Assembly (NCBI RefSeq): GCF_947507565.1
Contig: NC_089193.1
Span: 1,167,125 to 1,231,124, forward strand
Origin: Oscarella lobularis
Taxonomy: Eukaryota > Porifera > Homoscleromorpha > Homosclerophorida > Oscarellidae
DNA length: 64,000 bases
Direction of reading: 5' to 3'
The notes under the pieces are model-generated. The model made no database searches and was not told where the DNA came from. It worked only from the letters and a program-made list of their open reading frames with translations. The translations under genes and the position numbers were made by a program. Positions 21,626 through 33,003 of the stretch are shown in pieces. Each line of letters starts with the position of its first letter. Within the stretch, counting starts at the first letter, position 1.

Positions 21626-24600
21626 CTACGATCGTTTCGAGCTACCAAATTGTTTACCTGTTACCGGACACACCTCCTTATTTCGACCGCAATGAAGATG
21701 GGTAACGACTCCGTTCGGATAACAAACGACGGTGGCATCATTGAAGGGCCGTCGACAAACTTGACAGAGCCTAATAAGACGAAAAATCAAATACCGTTTG
21801 GGGACTGGAATGCGCGATTGCGAGTGCCTGTCTTCGCCCACTGATATCGCCTTTGCTGTCGAATAGCGATGAACGTCGTGCTGCTGAACGCGCTCGCCTC
21901 TCGCCAAGCCGTGCTCGATCTTCGTCGTTCGACATCGAGACAGACTCAGGCGTAGGGAACGAGTGAGGAAAGTCGAAACCAGGCCAACGGACCAAGTATC
22001 AGGAATCAGCTCAAGAACCTGCACACGGTGAATGATGCCTCTTCTGGAATAAAGAAATCACTGACCTGCACGGCGTCAAATTCAGCCATGTGGCTGTTCA
22101 GTAGATCAACAGCTGGGGCCACCAGTGGCACGGCGCTATATCATTATTATAGCATACATCTTTGCCTGTAGAAATTCAAACCTTTCGGTGGGCTGTAGAT
22201 ACGCTTTGAGTAGTTCCTGGAACAAGTGCCTTTGGAACGTTCGATCCTTTCCCTGAGAGTTCAGTACGCAGTAGCGCTCCGCCTGGTGATAGTCTTGAAG
22301 TTTGTGAACGAGTAGGTTCAAGGCTTTCTTGTGCTCGCCCATCTGAAGCAAAGGAGACTAAGACTCTAATTTTTTATATATAAACGTTGTGCAGATGACC
22401 TTGCCGTACAAGACAGCGCATTCAGCGTGAAGGTCCGTGCCCCTTATTCGATCCAATAAAGATGATACTTGGTAACGAGACGAGCACTCGAGCAAATGCT
22501 TCAACTGATAACTAAATAAAGCAATATATAAGAAAAATATCATCTCCTTTTCTAATCACCGAGCTGCTAAGATCTTTTCTCGCGTCGACGACTGATCGGC
22601 TTTCAAAGCGAGAACATCGTCGAGATAGAGTAGAGCCAATTGAGTGTGAAGCCTCTCGTCCTGAAACACGCCCAATTTTTCTTCCCCTTAGTCTAAAACG
22701 ATTCCACTTCGCCCACCTCGACTTTCTTATTAAATATCAAATTTTGCAGAAACAATTTGAGAGCGGTGTTATAAGGTTGCAAAAATTTCAAAACCGACTC
22801 AGGACTGAGTTTAGGATGAGGCGTTTCACGATGGGGACGATCGGTAAAAATCTACGACAAATGGTCACGAGAGCAATCAAAGAATCCCGCTTCTGCTATC
22901 GATACTTTGACTGCTTCCTCCTGATCTTTCCTTAGGGCCCAGTCAGCGTACTGCAGAACAGTTTCGTGCTCGCCATAACTATACGATATAGTGTCTACGC
23001 TTTTGAAAGAGTACAAAGAAACGCGCTAACCTAGAGAGAAACTCTACTATGTAGCTAAACCCTGGAAAGCTTTCGTCTGTTAATTCGCCGTCGACGATAC
23101 TATAAAACAAGGTCTCAATATGTGAAATGGCGTTCGCGTTTTCATTGCACTTACGATTTCCACGTGTCTAACGCACTCTTTGCATCGTTATTGGAACAGT
23201 GCATGAGTGCCACGGCATGATGTTGCTGCACAGACTATCGCTCGTACCAAACGTCTCCCTCTCTCGCTGAACGCTTACTTTTGCATCTTTCAAATACGCT
23301 ATAGACTCATCTATAGCGCAGCAATTTTCACTCGCTATCAGTTGATGCAAGTGAGGCGAATTCAAATTGGCGTACAATTTCAGCAAGACAGTGTCGACAA
23401 TCTAAAGAAGCTCAGTTACGTCATTGGAATTTCTGCAGTCTCTTTATACTTCGCGTCTGCCATAGGCAGCCGGCTTCAATCGAATATCAGCCTAGGATAA
23501 ATTCCAAAATAAACCTACCGAAAAAAACAATATGAATTTATACCAAATAGTTCATTAGAAATTCGTTTGCTTTAGCTTCCATAGCTGGATTTCCTTTTAC
23601 TACATCAAAAAAATTAGCTATTTTTCAAATAACGAATTTGACTATATAACCAATTGATTCTATGTCTGATATCAAATGATTCTTGTCTTCGTATAAACTT
23701 GAAGTGAATTTGAATTTTCGAGGTAAGAGCTTGGGATAAAGAGCCACCAACTGGGAAATAAAGAATCGGTCCAATGTAGTCATGCAAATCCTCGTCGCCT
23801 ACCTCTCTCACGTCGACGTCACCCTCTCTAAGGTGCTTAGCCGCCGAATCAAAGTCTCCGGCGGAGAGATAAGCAAAGCCTGCTTGCTGTTCAACTTCTT
23901 GTATTTTCTGAAGGAAAAAAAGAGATCATTGCAGTCTTGGTAGTGTGAATGCTAAGATCCCAACTAAATATAGAACTACGTTCGTGAACTTCGAAGGCGT
24001 AGTTCGTAGAAAATCGATGCTTTTGCTCGAAATTTCGAGATTTCTCGAAGCTAGTCGCTCCAGCATCGATCTTCGTAGGTTTCGAGAGACTAAGCGTATC
24101 TAGAAAAGCCATTAGAGCGGCGATTTCGTACTAGCGGTGAACTAGATGTTAGAAGAACGACATTTCGTGCGTGGGAGACCAAGAATGGCGATATTTTGGT
24201 CCTTTTTCACGCGATTCAGTCGTTTCTTCTACTAGTTGAAGTGAAATTGCAATTCTAAAGCGTTTCGATCGCGACGATTCGACGGATCGTTCGTTTTAGG
24301 CGAGAAAATCGCAATGCGATTGGAAAATCTCGTTATTTTGGTGCTTTCGACTCGATTCGACCGTTTCTCTTTCTAGTCTAGTAGATTGTTGGGTTATAGA
24401 ACTTTTTTGATTCATGGGATCGACCAATCTTTAGTTTTGGACGAGAAAATCGCGAAAAAACTAACCGCCATCCTCCCCGCCGCCGCCCCCGCCCACCACA
24501 CCCATCTTAGCATATTTCACTGGGCACCGGCGCGCTGCGCCGGTGCCAAGTGAAATATGCTAAGATCCTAACTAATATAGAACTACGTTCGTGAACTTCG

Positions 24601-27600
24601 AACGCGCAGTTCATAGAAAATCGATGCTTTTGTTCGAAATTTCGAGATTTCTCGAAGCTAGTCGTACCAACATCGATCTTCGTAGGTGTCGAGAGACTAA
24701 GCGTGTCTAGAAAAGCCATTAGAGCGGCGATTTCGTACTAGCGGTGAACTAGATGTTAGAAGAACGACATTTTGTGCGTGGGAGACCAAGAATGGCGATA
24801 TTTTGGTCCTTTTTCACGCGATTCAGTCGTTTCTTCTACTAGTTGAAGTGAAATTGCAATTCTAAAGCGTTTCGATTGCGTCGATTCGACGGATCGTTCG
24901 TTTTAGGCGAGAAAATCGCAATGCGATTGGAAAATCTCGTTATTTTGGTGCTTTCGACTCGATTCGACTGTTTCTCTTTCTAGTCTAGTAGATTGTTGGG
25001 TTATAGAACTTTTTTGATTCATGGGATCGACCAATCTTTAGTTTTGGACGAGAAAATCGCGAAAAAAATAACCGCCATCCTCCCCGCCGCCGCCCCCGCC
25101 CACCACACCCATCTTAGCATATTTCACTGGGCACCGACGCGCTGCGCCGGTGCCAAGTGAAATATGCTAAGATCCTAACTAATATAGAACTACGTTCGTG
25201 AACTTCGAACGCGCAGTTCATAGAAAATCGATGCTTTTGTTCGAAATTTCGAGATTTCTCGAAGCTAGTCGTTCCAACATCGATCTTCGTAGGTGTCGAG
25301 AGACTAAGCGTGTCTAGAAAAGCCATTAGAGCGGCGATTTCGTACTAGCGGTGAACTAGATGTTAGAAGAACGACATTTTGTGCGTGGGAGACCAAGAAT
25401 GGCGATATTTTGGTCCTTTTTCGCGCGATTCAGTCGTTTCTTCTACTAGTTGAAGTGAAATTGCAATTCTAAAGCGTTTCGATTGCGTCGATTCGACGGA
25501 TCGTTCGTTTTAGGCGAGAAAATCGCAATGCGATTGGAAAATCTCGTTATTTTGGTGCTTTCGACTCGATTCGACCGTTTCTCTTTCTAGTCTAGTAGAT
25601 TGTTGGGTTATAGAACTTTTTTGATTCATGGGATCGACCAATCTTTAGTTTTGGACGAGAAAATCGCGAAAAAAATAACCGCCATCCTCCCCGCCGCCGC
25701 CCCCGCCCACCACACCCATCTTAGCATATTTCACTGGGCACCGGCGCGCTGCGCCGGTGCCAAGTGAAATATGCTAAGATCCTAACTAATATAGAACTAC
25801 GTTCGTGAACTTCGAACGCGCAGTTCATAGAAAATCGATGCTTTTGTTCGAAATTTCGAGATTTCTCGAAGCTAGTCGCTCCAGCATCGATCTCTGTAGT
25901 CTTGACAGCGTGAAGGCTTCTAACCTGTCTCTGCTGTGCTTCATCCAGAGAGAGGCCAAAGCCAACTTTGGCTAGTTGCAAGCCTTCGGCTATTTTCATT
26001 TGAGAAAATAGAGATTGAACCTACAACGAAAAAAGGCTTTGCAAAGAGAGCTGAAATATCGATCGTTGGCACCTGCTTGCTGAACGGAATAGAACACAAA
26101 GCATAAACGCGTTTGTCTGAAGCCACTAGGACCCTCTCTCCAAAATCGCCCAGCACTTTTCCACCCTGGGAAAAGAAAGTACTACTTCAAACGCATAAGG
26201 AGGAGGTGTAACCAACCTGAAATAAAATTGATTGCTTCCTTTCTTGATCTAAAACACTAGACGAGAAAAACGTCGTCAAGAAATGCCCGTTCGTACGCCC
26301 CCTTCATATGTTATCGTCCACCTGTACACGGTCACATTGGTTGCGCTGAGAGCGAGAACGTAAGGAAACGAGTAGGCGGTGTATCTGACATCCAACGAGG
26401 ACCAATTCAAAGGCTGATACTAGGTCGGATATATAGCATCAAATATATATTCCCCCCCCCCCCCCCCCCCCCACGTTCAACTGCTTACTTTTGCCTGGCC
26501 TGACTCGTTGACGAACAAGCCGAGCTCTCCTTGACGTATGAGAAACTCTCCCTGCATCAATCAATCAACGATTGAATTACAGAGACCAACTGATTATTTC
26601 TACCCCATACCATCGTAATTCTCTTTACAACAGGACGCGTCGTTTCCGATTCGTACGAACAAATATCTATTTTCTAAAACAAAGAAAAAAACTGTACACT
26701 CCTTATCCTTATCCAATTCAAATATTCATTACTCTATTAGTTGTTATATCGACTAGACAATAGTCACTAGGCAGAGCGGCACAAATATCCGGTCCGTCCC
26801 GAATCTGTCAAAAAAAAGAACGAGTCAAGTCTCTTTTCTCTCTGTTCGGCCTTTTCACCATGGTAACAACAACGTCCGGAAAAGGAATGTCGCGTAGCGC
26901 TATCAGTCTCTCCTCGGTCAACGTGTAAATTGTGACTAGTTTTCGACGAGTGTACGCTATGCAAATCTGCGACAGACGTGTGAGAGGTGAGACGTACAAT
27001 TAACTAATTTCCATATATAGCAAATGATGATTCTGACTTCAAATTTAGTTTGAGTTGACGAGTCGATGCTCTCGTTATGGCACATGGCCGAAACGTTCTT
27101 GAGTTTCACGCCCGGATCGACGAGCTGAAGTAGAACGGATGGCAACGTGTGACGAGAATATAAGAGATTTATCGAACCTGAAGACCCTGTATCTTCAGAA
27201 GAAAGACAGTGCCTAAGAAACGTCAATATAGAAAGAACCATCATCAATAGCTCTATCTACATACCATCTGACAAGACAAATAGTCTCGATAGCAAGGATG
27301 CAAGTATTAGCTGACTGACCGGTTTTTTCTGCACGCAAAAACGAGTGTCACCTTTTTTCTATATGCATACATAAGATGGAAGAATCGAACGTACTGAGCC
27401 CAAGCCCCGTCTATTTAGTTGCTGGCATTGAAACGTTATTCGTCCCGACACAGGAGAGGTGCCCTCTTTCAAGCGATAATGAACGATGACACTAAGAGAG
27501 AGAAAAAGCAGGTTTGTCTTTAGCTCGGACCTCTGTTATGAACGAGAGACGAGACTACGTGTCACTGCAAACCTCTATTATCTATACCAAGTCAGCCTGT

Positions 27601-28049
27601 ACTATGATTACACTGGTAAGTATCTAATGACCACTTCTCATGGAGTGACCATTTCAGTAGTACAACCTCTCTGGTGTCATTAACTAATCAGACCCTTTGT
27701 TTGTCTCTCGATAGTGCAAGGTAAATTGCGCGAGTAGAATTCGACTATACGTATACACAGATGTCTTTTTCTTTTCCGGCTCTTTGTTGAGAAGAGGATC
27801 TCTCTCCCTGACCACGCCTTCCATTGGTTGCTGTGCTAAGGCTTTAATGCACCGTTTTGCGATGCTTACCAGTCTGACGTTCCTATGTAGAGATTGTCTT
27901 CGTCGCATTCGAGGCATTCGATCTGCGTCGAGAGGTTCTCACGTGAATATCGGATCTTTTTACGCGTTCAGTGGGCTTACTGCTGTCTTTGGTTTGTCGC
28001 TGAAGAAGTCCTCGACCACGGGAACTATTTCGAATGCCTTGAACGCCAT
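21626..28049 (-). CDS. TGFBRAP1: TGFBRAP1/VPS3-like CORVET subunit
   Basis: The first exon (28049, MAFKAFEIVPVVEDFFS) joins to IECLECDEDNLYIGTSDC, VIVHYRLKEG and KKPVSQLILASLLSRLFVLS, the start of a CNH beta-propeller. Further CNH exons run to about 26 kb (ICIAYTRRKLVTIYTL, GQAKF-like region, VLVASDKRVYALCSIPF). Clathrin-repeat exons follow (QEVEQQAGFAYLSAGDFDSA, MGEHKKALNLLVHKLQDY, AERYCVLNSQGKDR). The C-terminus has the VPS39/VPS3-type domain: QVLELIPDTWSVGLVSTFL, CQVCRRPF, VVCYPNGVVTHLHC. TGFBRAP1 is the Rab5-binding subunit of the CORVET endosomal tether and also binds TGF-beta receptors. The intron at about 23911-25905 holds a 607-bp tandem array. Another intron holds a 21-C run. Not every intermediate exon was spliced by eye. 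The exact stop (21626) assumes no further exon. Confidence 0.88.
23945..25890. repeat. 607-bp tandem array, about 3.2 units, in a TGFBRAP1 intron
   Basis: The sequence repeats with period 607 (landmark MAFLDTLSLS-coding CATTAGAGCGGCG at 24112, 24719 and 25326). Units are almost identical. Each full unit contains GC-poor unique sequence and a 63-bp palindrome (24504, 25111, 25718). The outer partial units are more diverged. The short ORFs repeated within it are artefacts of the array. Confidence 0.95.
24504..24566. repeat. 63-bp palindrome at the unit boundary of the tandem array
   Basis: Arms ATCTTAGCATATTTCACT and AGTGAAATATGCTAAGAT enclose GGCACCGGCGC/GCGCCGGTGCC, giving a stem of about 29 bp with almost no loop. 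It recurs at 25111-25173 and 25718-25780. One copy has a single arm change (CCGACGC), and a decayed arm remains at the array's left edge (about 23950). Confidence 0.95.
26452..26472. repeat. Poly-C run (21 C)
   Basis: An uninterrupted 21-C homopolymer in a TGFBRAP1 intron, directly after an AT-rich ATATAT segment. The length is likely to be unstable or imprecisely assembled. Confidence 0.95.
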
Positions 28050-28136
28050 CTCTGCCTTTCGAGTCGCAGAAAATCGACGAGTAAACAATGCGGTAGCGCA
28101 CGCTATTTCAAAAGGCACGCTTACGAGAGTTTCATT
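28050..28136. promoter_or_regulatory. Compact divergent promoter between TGFBRAP1 and the FSIP2-like gene
   Basis: The TGFBRAP1 start codon is at 28049 (minus) and the first candidate ATG of the plus-strand gene is at 28137, leaving 87 bp. Since the first plus-strand exon is unresolved, the exact size is uncertain. Confidence 0.4.
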
Positions 28137-29509
28137 ATGACGTCACAATCGCCAGAGGATGGTTAGGTGTTCGAAGAGCTCGGCGTCGTGGTAGTTTTAT
28201 TTCTTATTTTTCAGACAAGTCCTCCTGCACCAACGCCGGATTTCGACTTGACCAATCCGTATTGTTCTCATTCTCCGTACAATAGTCTCACAGATAGACA
28301 CCTGAAACATTTTCACGCCAAACCAACAATCAGAAAATTATTAATTAGCAGAGGAATTTTGTCGGAAAATGGTTCTCTCAAGGAGCGGAGCCAGGTGGAT
28401 GAGAGAATACAAAAGGTGAAGATCTTCGTCAGAGAAAGGACGAAGGCTGAGGAACTAAATCGAAAGCGAATGAGGCAGCAGCTAAGGCAGGATGCAGCGA
28501 CGAGAGAAAGGATCAAATCAGAGCTGACAAATCGAAAGGAGATGCAACAGGCGAGGAGAGAAAGGGAAATACGAAAGAGGTCTGCTACGAGAGCAATTGA
28601 ACAGATGAAAGTTAGCCTGATGACTAAATACAGCGTTTTCAGTACTAAACGTATGAGTGTGCATGCAGGAACGAATTGTTAGAAGAACAAAAACTGAGAA
28701 ACTTATATCGAGAGGAGAGAAGAGGGAAAAGGAGCTAAACGAAAGAAGAAAAAACGTTCTTGAGGAACGTAAACAGAAAGTACGTACTGTGCAAGCAAGA
28801 ACGGGAATTATAGGCAATTCCGCTCTCTCAATTACAGGCCGAAGAAAGAATGAAAAGACTTATGACGTCAATCGAGCAACAGAGAGACGAGGACGCGAAA
28901 CAAAGGCGAACAGAGGAAGAAATGAGAAAAATTCGATCAGCGCAAAGGCAACAGTTATACGCTCTACTCCACGAAAAGCAAAGAAGTCATATATTAGTCC
29001 ACGACAAAACTATATAGCGTCATATATAAGTCGCGTTTTCTAATATAGGAGTCGAGCAACAGCGAAGGAAAACGAATAGGCTCGTGTCGCAAGAGAAATA
29101 CGAACAATCGCAGGCCTTTCTCAACAAATCGTGTCGCAGAAAAGCGTCGCATTTGGACGCGTTTCGCGAAGACATCGCCATAACGTACGGCAAATTTCAA
29201 AGCAGCCCCATCGCGATAAAGCAAGTCGTCTCGGCCAACCAGTACGCTCAGAGATATCGCGAAGCGTGCGGCCTGCCGTCCCCACAATTCGCACTACCGA
29301 CTCTCTACAGTGCGAATCAACGTCCAACTACACGTTCCGCCCCGAAGAATAGCGAACGGAAGGTCGTCTTCACCGACAAAACAATGATAAAGGGAACGAC
29401 TCAGAAGAGAGACATCGACGACGAAGTCGATGTGACGAAGCTAGCAAGGGACATTGTGCACGAGGCAATAACTGCGGGAGCTAGGCAGTTTGTCAAGTCG
29501 TGGTTGTAG
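28137..29509 (+). CDS. FSIP2-like coiled-coil protein (probable ciliary/flagellar protein)
   Basis: Exons: about 28215-28609, 28667-28780, 28838-28993 and 29049-29509. The N-terminal part reads LTNPYCSHSPYNSLTDRHLK then KLLISRGILSENG, resembling the N-terminus of fibrous sheath-interacting protein 2-like proteins. A long Arg/Lys/Glu/Gln coiled coil follows (EELNRKRMRQQLRQDAATRE ... EEMRKIRSAQRQQ). The C-terminus includes SSPIAIKQVVSANQYAQRY and DVTKLARDIVHEAITAGARQ. The ATG at 28137 opens a 25-nt exon that does not join in frame to the next acceptor, so the true N-terminus is unresolved. Such proteins are associated with sperm tails and cilia. The family call is from memory and moderate. Confidence 0.6.
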
Positions 29510-29735
29510 TGCATGGGTTATGCAATATAAAACCGCACGGCTAGCCCGGCTAGGATTTGAAAATAGTGCAAATCGTATTAAGGAATTAGACGTCGGATTC
29601 TTCCCTAGCTGAGGCCTTTTTTAGCAAGTTCCAGTTTCGAATTGCAGGTCGATCTAAAGTGCAGCTAAGATGTCTAATACGGTCGTTGATCGATTGGGAC
29701 AATGCTCGCGGTGTACGGATGCATATACTAACCGC

Positions 29736-31168
29736 CTATTGGAACCCCTTCTTACCTTCAAAAAAGGTCGAATCTTGAACGGTGACGTCGAGGTTTCCGA
29801 AATAATTTTCAGTTGCCACCAACTTTATCTGAAATAAAAAATTCCTACTACACTCCCCAGATAAATTTCTATACCGCATAAAAAGTACCTCTTCATTTGC
29901 ATATTCTATTATTGCTATAGGCTGTTTTTGATTTGCGGTCAGCACCCACAGTTTGTCCGAGCTATCAAAAGCCACGTGAAGAACTTCGGCGGAAACGGCG
30001 GCCACTCCACGACGACGCAAAGAATTCGACCGAGAACAGAAATCGTACAGAAAAACCGACGCATGTCTGCAAGGAAAGAAAGTCAGAGACGAAAAAAAGA
30101 AAACTATACACTAAGCAGTTGACCTATTCAAAGAGACCGCCACTAAATCGCTAACAGAACTGCAAGCTATCGTTGTCACTGCCTCCTGCTCTCAGAGACA
30201 ATTGAGGCTTGAAAGCTCTAAGAAACTTCGAAGCGCTTGCCTTCGATTCAGCTAAAACGCTAGTCATCGAACAATTTTCTCCCGTTTCATAGCGCCACAC
30301 ACCAAGAAATCCATCCTACGCGCATACAAAACCCAATAGCACAGCCAAGCCGACACGTATCTACGTACCTACCCCAGATCCCGATAAAGCAAACGCTGGC
30401 TTCAATCGATGAATCTTTACTTGACTAACACATCTATCCCAACGTTCGTTTACTATATAGGGTGCACGAGCCTACTGTACTTAGTGTGTCCGAGACAAAA
30501 GCTTTTGATGCTGTAGGCATTCGGCAAGTGACTGACTCTCAACTTTTCGTCTCGATCTGCACTGATGACGTATTTGCCGTCAGGAGACACTTCCTGAGAG
30601 AAGGAGAGAGTCATATAAAATAGCACTACGATTTAGGAGACCAAATCGAGTAGAATAGACACGTGGCCTAGTATCAATTCGCCAGAATGTTCAGAATCAC
30701 CGACGGAAAATCTAAATATTATAAAAAATCATTGTGATGAAGTAGAGAGTACGACTGTACCTGTAAACGTCACCAGACTTGTCAGCGACGTACAAATTGC
30801 CACCGTGAAATTTTAGAGCCATCGCCCGCTTGGACGTCTCTCTGTGGTTGGAAAATGAATACAAATGTTTTTTTTCCGTTTTGTCGCGTCACCTCGCGCT
30901 AACTCGAGTCCATTCGGTCGTGTTCCATATTTCGAGGGTTTTGTTATCGAAGGCCACTGCTAATTGAGTCCCTTCGGCGTTCGTTGTCGCGGCGATGGCG
31001 GCGTCGCCCGCGAGACGAAGCGTTTCGCTCGATTGCTTCGTTCTGGGAGGTCGCGTAGCGCCCGAGAAAGAACTGGGAGTAGAATTGAAACCTTTCTATT
31101 CTTTTGAGCCTGTTTTTGCATATCAGGACAGTCGTCTCGGACGATGGCAAGCACAAAACGAAGGCCAT
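29736..31168 (-). CDS. WDR4: WDR4, non-catalytic subunit of tRNA (m7G46) methyltransferase
   Basis: WD40 exons include AGDAAIAATTNAEGTQLAVA, LYVADKSGDVYRFSV, LGHVSILLD, SPDGKYVISADRDEKLRVS, IKSFCLGHTKY and the later GFLGVWRYETGENCS. These match the WDR4/Trm82 order, in particular VADKSGDVY and SADRDEKIRVS. With METTL1 it forms the enzyme that methylates G46 of tRNAs. The first exon starts at ATG 31168 (MAFVLCLPSSETTVLICKN). It joins best to SSFSGATRPP through a 46-nt GC-AG intron, which is a weak inference. The stop at 29736 follows a possible donor (AAG|GTAAGAAG), so a further C-terminal exon in 29520-29735 is possible. Confidence 0.85.
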
Positions 31169-31351
31169 GTTCTCGGCTTTCGCGCGCACGTTAGGACGCA
31201 CTATTTACACCAGCCAATTATTTGCAACAAAAACAAAAAAGCGGAATCCCATTTTCAAATTTAGATTTTGAAAATAAATACTTTCTTCTCTATAGAGATT
31301 GTTAACGAAAGCAGATACTACTACTACGTATAGCTGTTTAGAATATCAGTC

Positions 31352-31576
31352 GTGATTTACAATTCCCTGTGTGTTTCAGAGAAGGCGACAGTTAATCTTC
31401 GGCACATTTCTTCGTCTGACGACTTGGGAAAGATGAGCGTTTCATTTTCGGACGAACAGAACGCCTTGAACAGCGACGAGCCTGACCTATTTCCCGTCAG
31501 ACGATCCAACTCCCTGAGGCAATTGTTAAGAAATCCGTTTGGCTCGGATCGAAAGAGAATAGCTTTTTTAAACTAA
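31352..31576 (+). CDS. Small hypothetical ORF or terminal exon
   Basis: An open frame including MSVSFSDEQNALNSDEPDLF and RRSNSLRQLLRNPFGSDRKR, ending at TAA. A GTGTTTCAG acceptor precedes it at 31380, so it may be the last exon of a short plus-strand gene starting in the WDR4 promoter. The RRSNS site looks like a basophilic kinase/14-3-3 motif. No family is recognised. Confidence 0.3.
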   Translation: MIYNSLCVSEKATVNLRHISSSDDLGKMSVSFSDEQNALNSDEPDLFPVRRSNSLRQLLRNPFGSDRKRIAFLN

Positions 31577-31605
31577 ACGATCAAAAAAATCTTAGTTGGT
31601 CAGTA

Positions 31606-32892
31606 TTATAATTGACTACTAGTACTGACTTCTTGTGCTGTGGTCAAGGCCAAGGATGTGCCCTCCACATCGATAACAAATTTGGACCATTCGCAGGACG
31701 TGGTTTCTATGTATCGAGCCAAGAATTGCAGAACGTCTCCCTTAGAAATCAGGTTATCCTAAACGCATGTACATATACAATATTTTACCACTGAAGCCGA
31801 TAACGGCGACGGAACTATTTCCTCGAGCTTTATAGAGTGCATGTCAATTTTTTCCCAATTTTCTTTTACGCCCTCTGAGAAATAAACGTGCACTTAGATA
31901 AAGAGCAGCTTTAGGATCCCTTATATATACCGAAATTGAAAAATACCACCGTATCGTCGTGCTTTTTAACAGGCAATTCTCGTTCCGCTATGAAGTGTCG
32001 AGCCGCTTCCCACACCGAGTCCGTGTCGCCCGATCGAGCGTCGATCGTCACGAGTCGATTGGCTTTTCTGTAGTATGCAACGAATGGTCGAGCGGCGTTT
32101 TCGTGCAAGGCGTGTCGACGTTGGGTCTTTCCGGCGTCCGCTTCGTCCGTTTGGGCGCCGCTGCTTGGATCATTTGCATTGTTCAGATGAGCAGTCAAAT
32201 TGCGGAAGAAAATCGCGAACGGAAGTTCGAGCTCGAGAGCAATTGTCCCCGGAAACTAAAAGGCGAGATGAAAATGGATTAGTAATACAACAGTAGTTCC
32301 ACTGCCAGTTACGTTTTTTTCAAATTTTTCGATTTCTTCGCAGCACCTCTCTTTGACTAGGTTCTCGTTTTTGAGCATGAACTTCAAATTGGGCATGAGA
32401 TCGATCAAGAACAGAGACTGCTCCTTTGGAGCGGCTCTTAACTCCTGCAAAACCAATTTGAAGAGCCACTCGATCGTCAAGTGATGAGGCTCCTCCTCGA
32501 GAAATTGCATGATTTCGCGATTCGTCGTCAGCACGACATTTCGCGATATCTTGACTTTTTTCGGCAGCGATCTGAGCATCAGATCTTCGCCGCTGATCAA
32601 CTGAAAGCCGAACATCGAGCAGAGATGATCGATCGTCTTTCCTTTTCCCGTTCCGGGACCGCCTTCAATTAGAGGAAAAAGGCGTGGTTTGTGAAGAGAA
32701 AGGAGGCGTTACACACAAGTACAGTACAGTACCGAAGATGAGAGCTACGAGTGGTCGGTGCTCTTGGACAACTTTCGCTACCTGCGATCCGACCTCGATG
32801 TCCGCTCGAGCCGGTTCGACGTAAGGCGAATCGGCGCCTATATCGCGATTGCTTTGCGAGGAGAGAGCAGCTCTGCTGTCCGAGCAACCCAT
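31606..32892 (-). CDS. N-myristoylated adenylate-kinase-like P-loop protein
   Basis: The protein starts MGCSDSRA, a strong N-myristoylation signal (Gly2, Ser6) with a palmitoylatable Cys3. The next exon has an adenylate-kinase P-loop GGPGTGKGKTIDHLC and the usual following segment FGFQLISGEDLMLRSL. Later exons read KEQSLFLIDLMPNLKFML, RRHALHENAARPFVAYY (LID/core-like, with ARPFVAYYRKANRLVTIDA as in adenylate kinases) and EGVKENWEKIDMHSIKLEE, ending STSSQL-stop. The tail beyond the kinase core (VLQFLARYIETTSCEW) is of unknown function. It probably phosphorylates nucleoside monophosphates at a membrane. The canonical GKGTQ is GKGKT here, so catalysis is not certain. Confidence 0.65.
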
Positions 32893-33003
32893 TTTGCGTG
32901 TGCGTGTGCGGAGCTCGACAATGGACTGCGAGCCAATGAGATTACAGGTACAAAAACAAAGTGCACGGTCCCCCGGATAAGTCCACAGCGCTACAAATGT
33001 TTT

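Noticed and set aside
24507-25326. Repeated 70-codon ORFs beginning MAFLDTLSLS
   Set aside because: They are copies produced by the 607-bp tandem array and cross the palindrome; no splice junction in TGFBRAP1 needs them.
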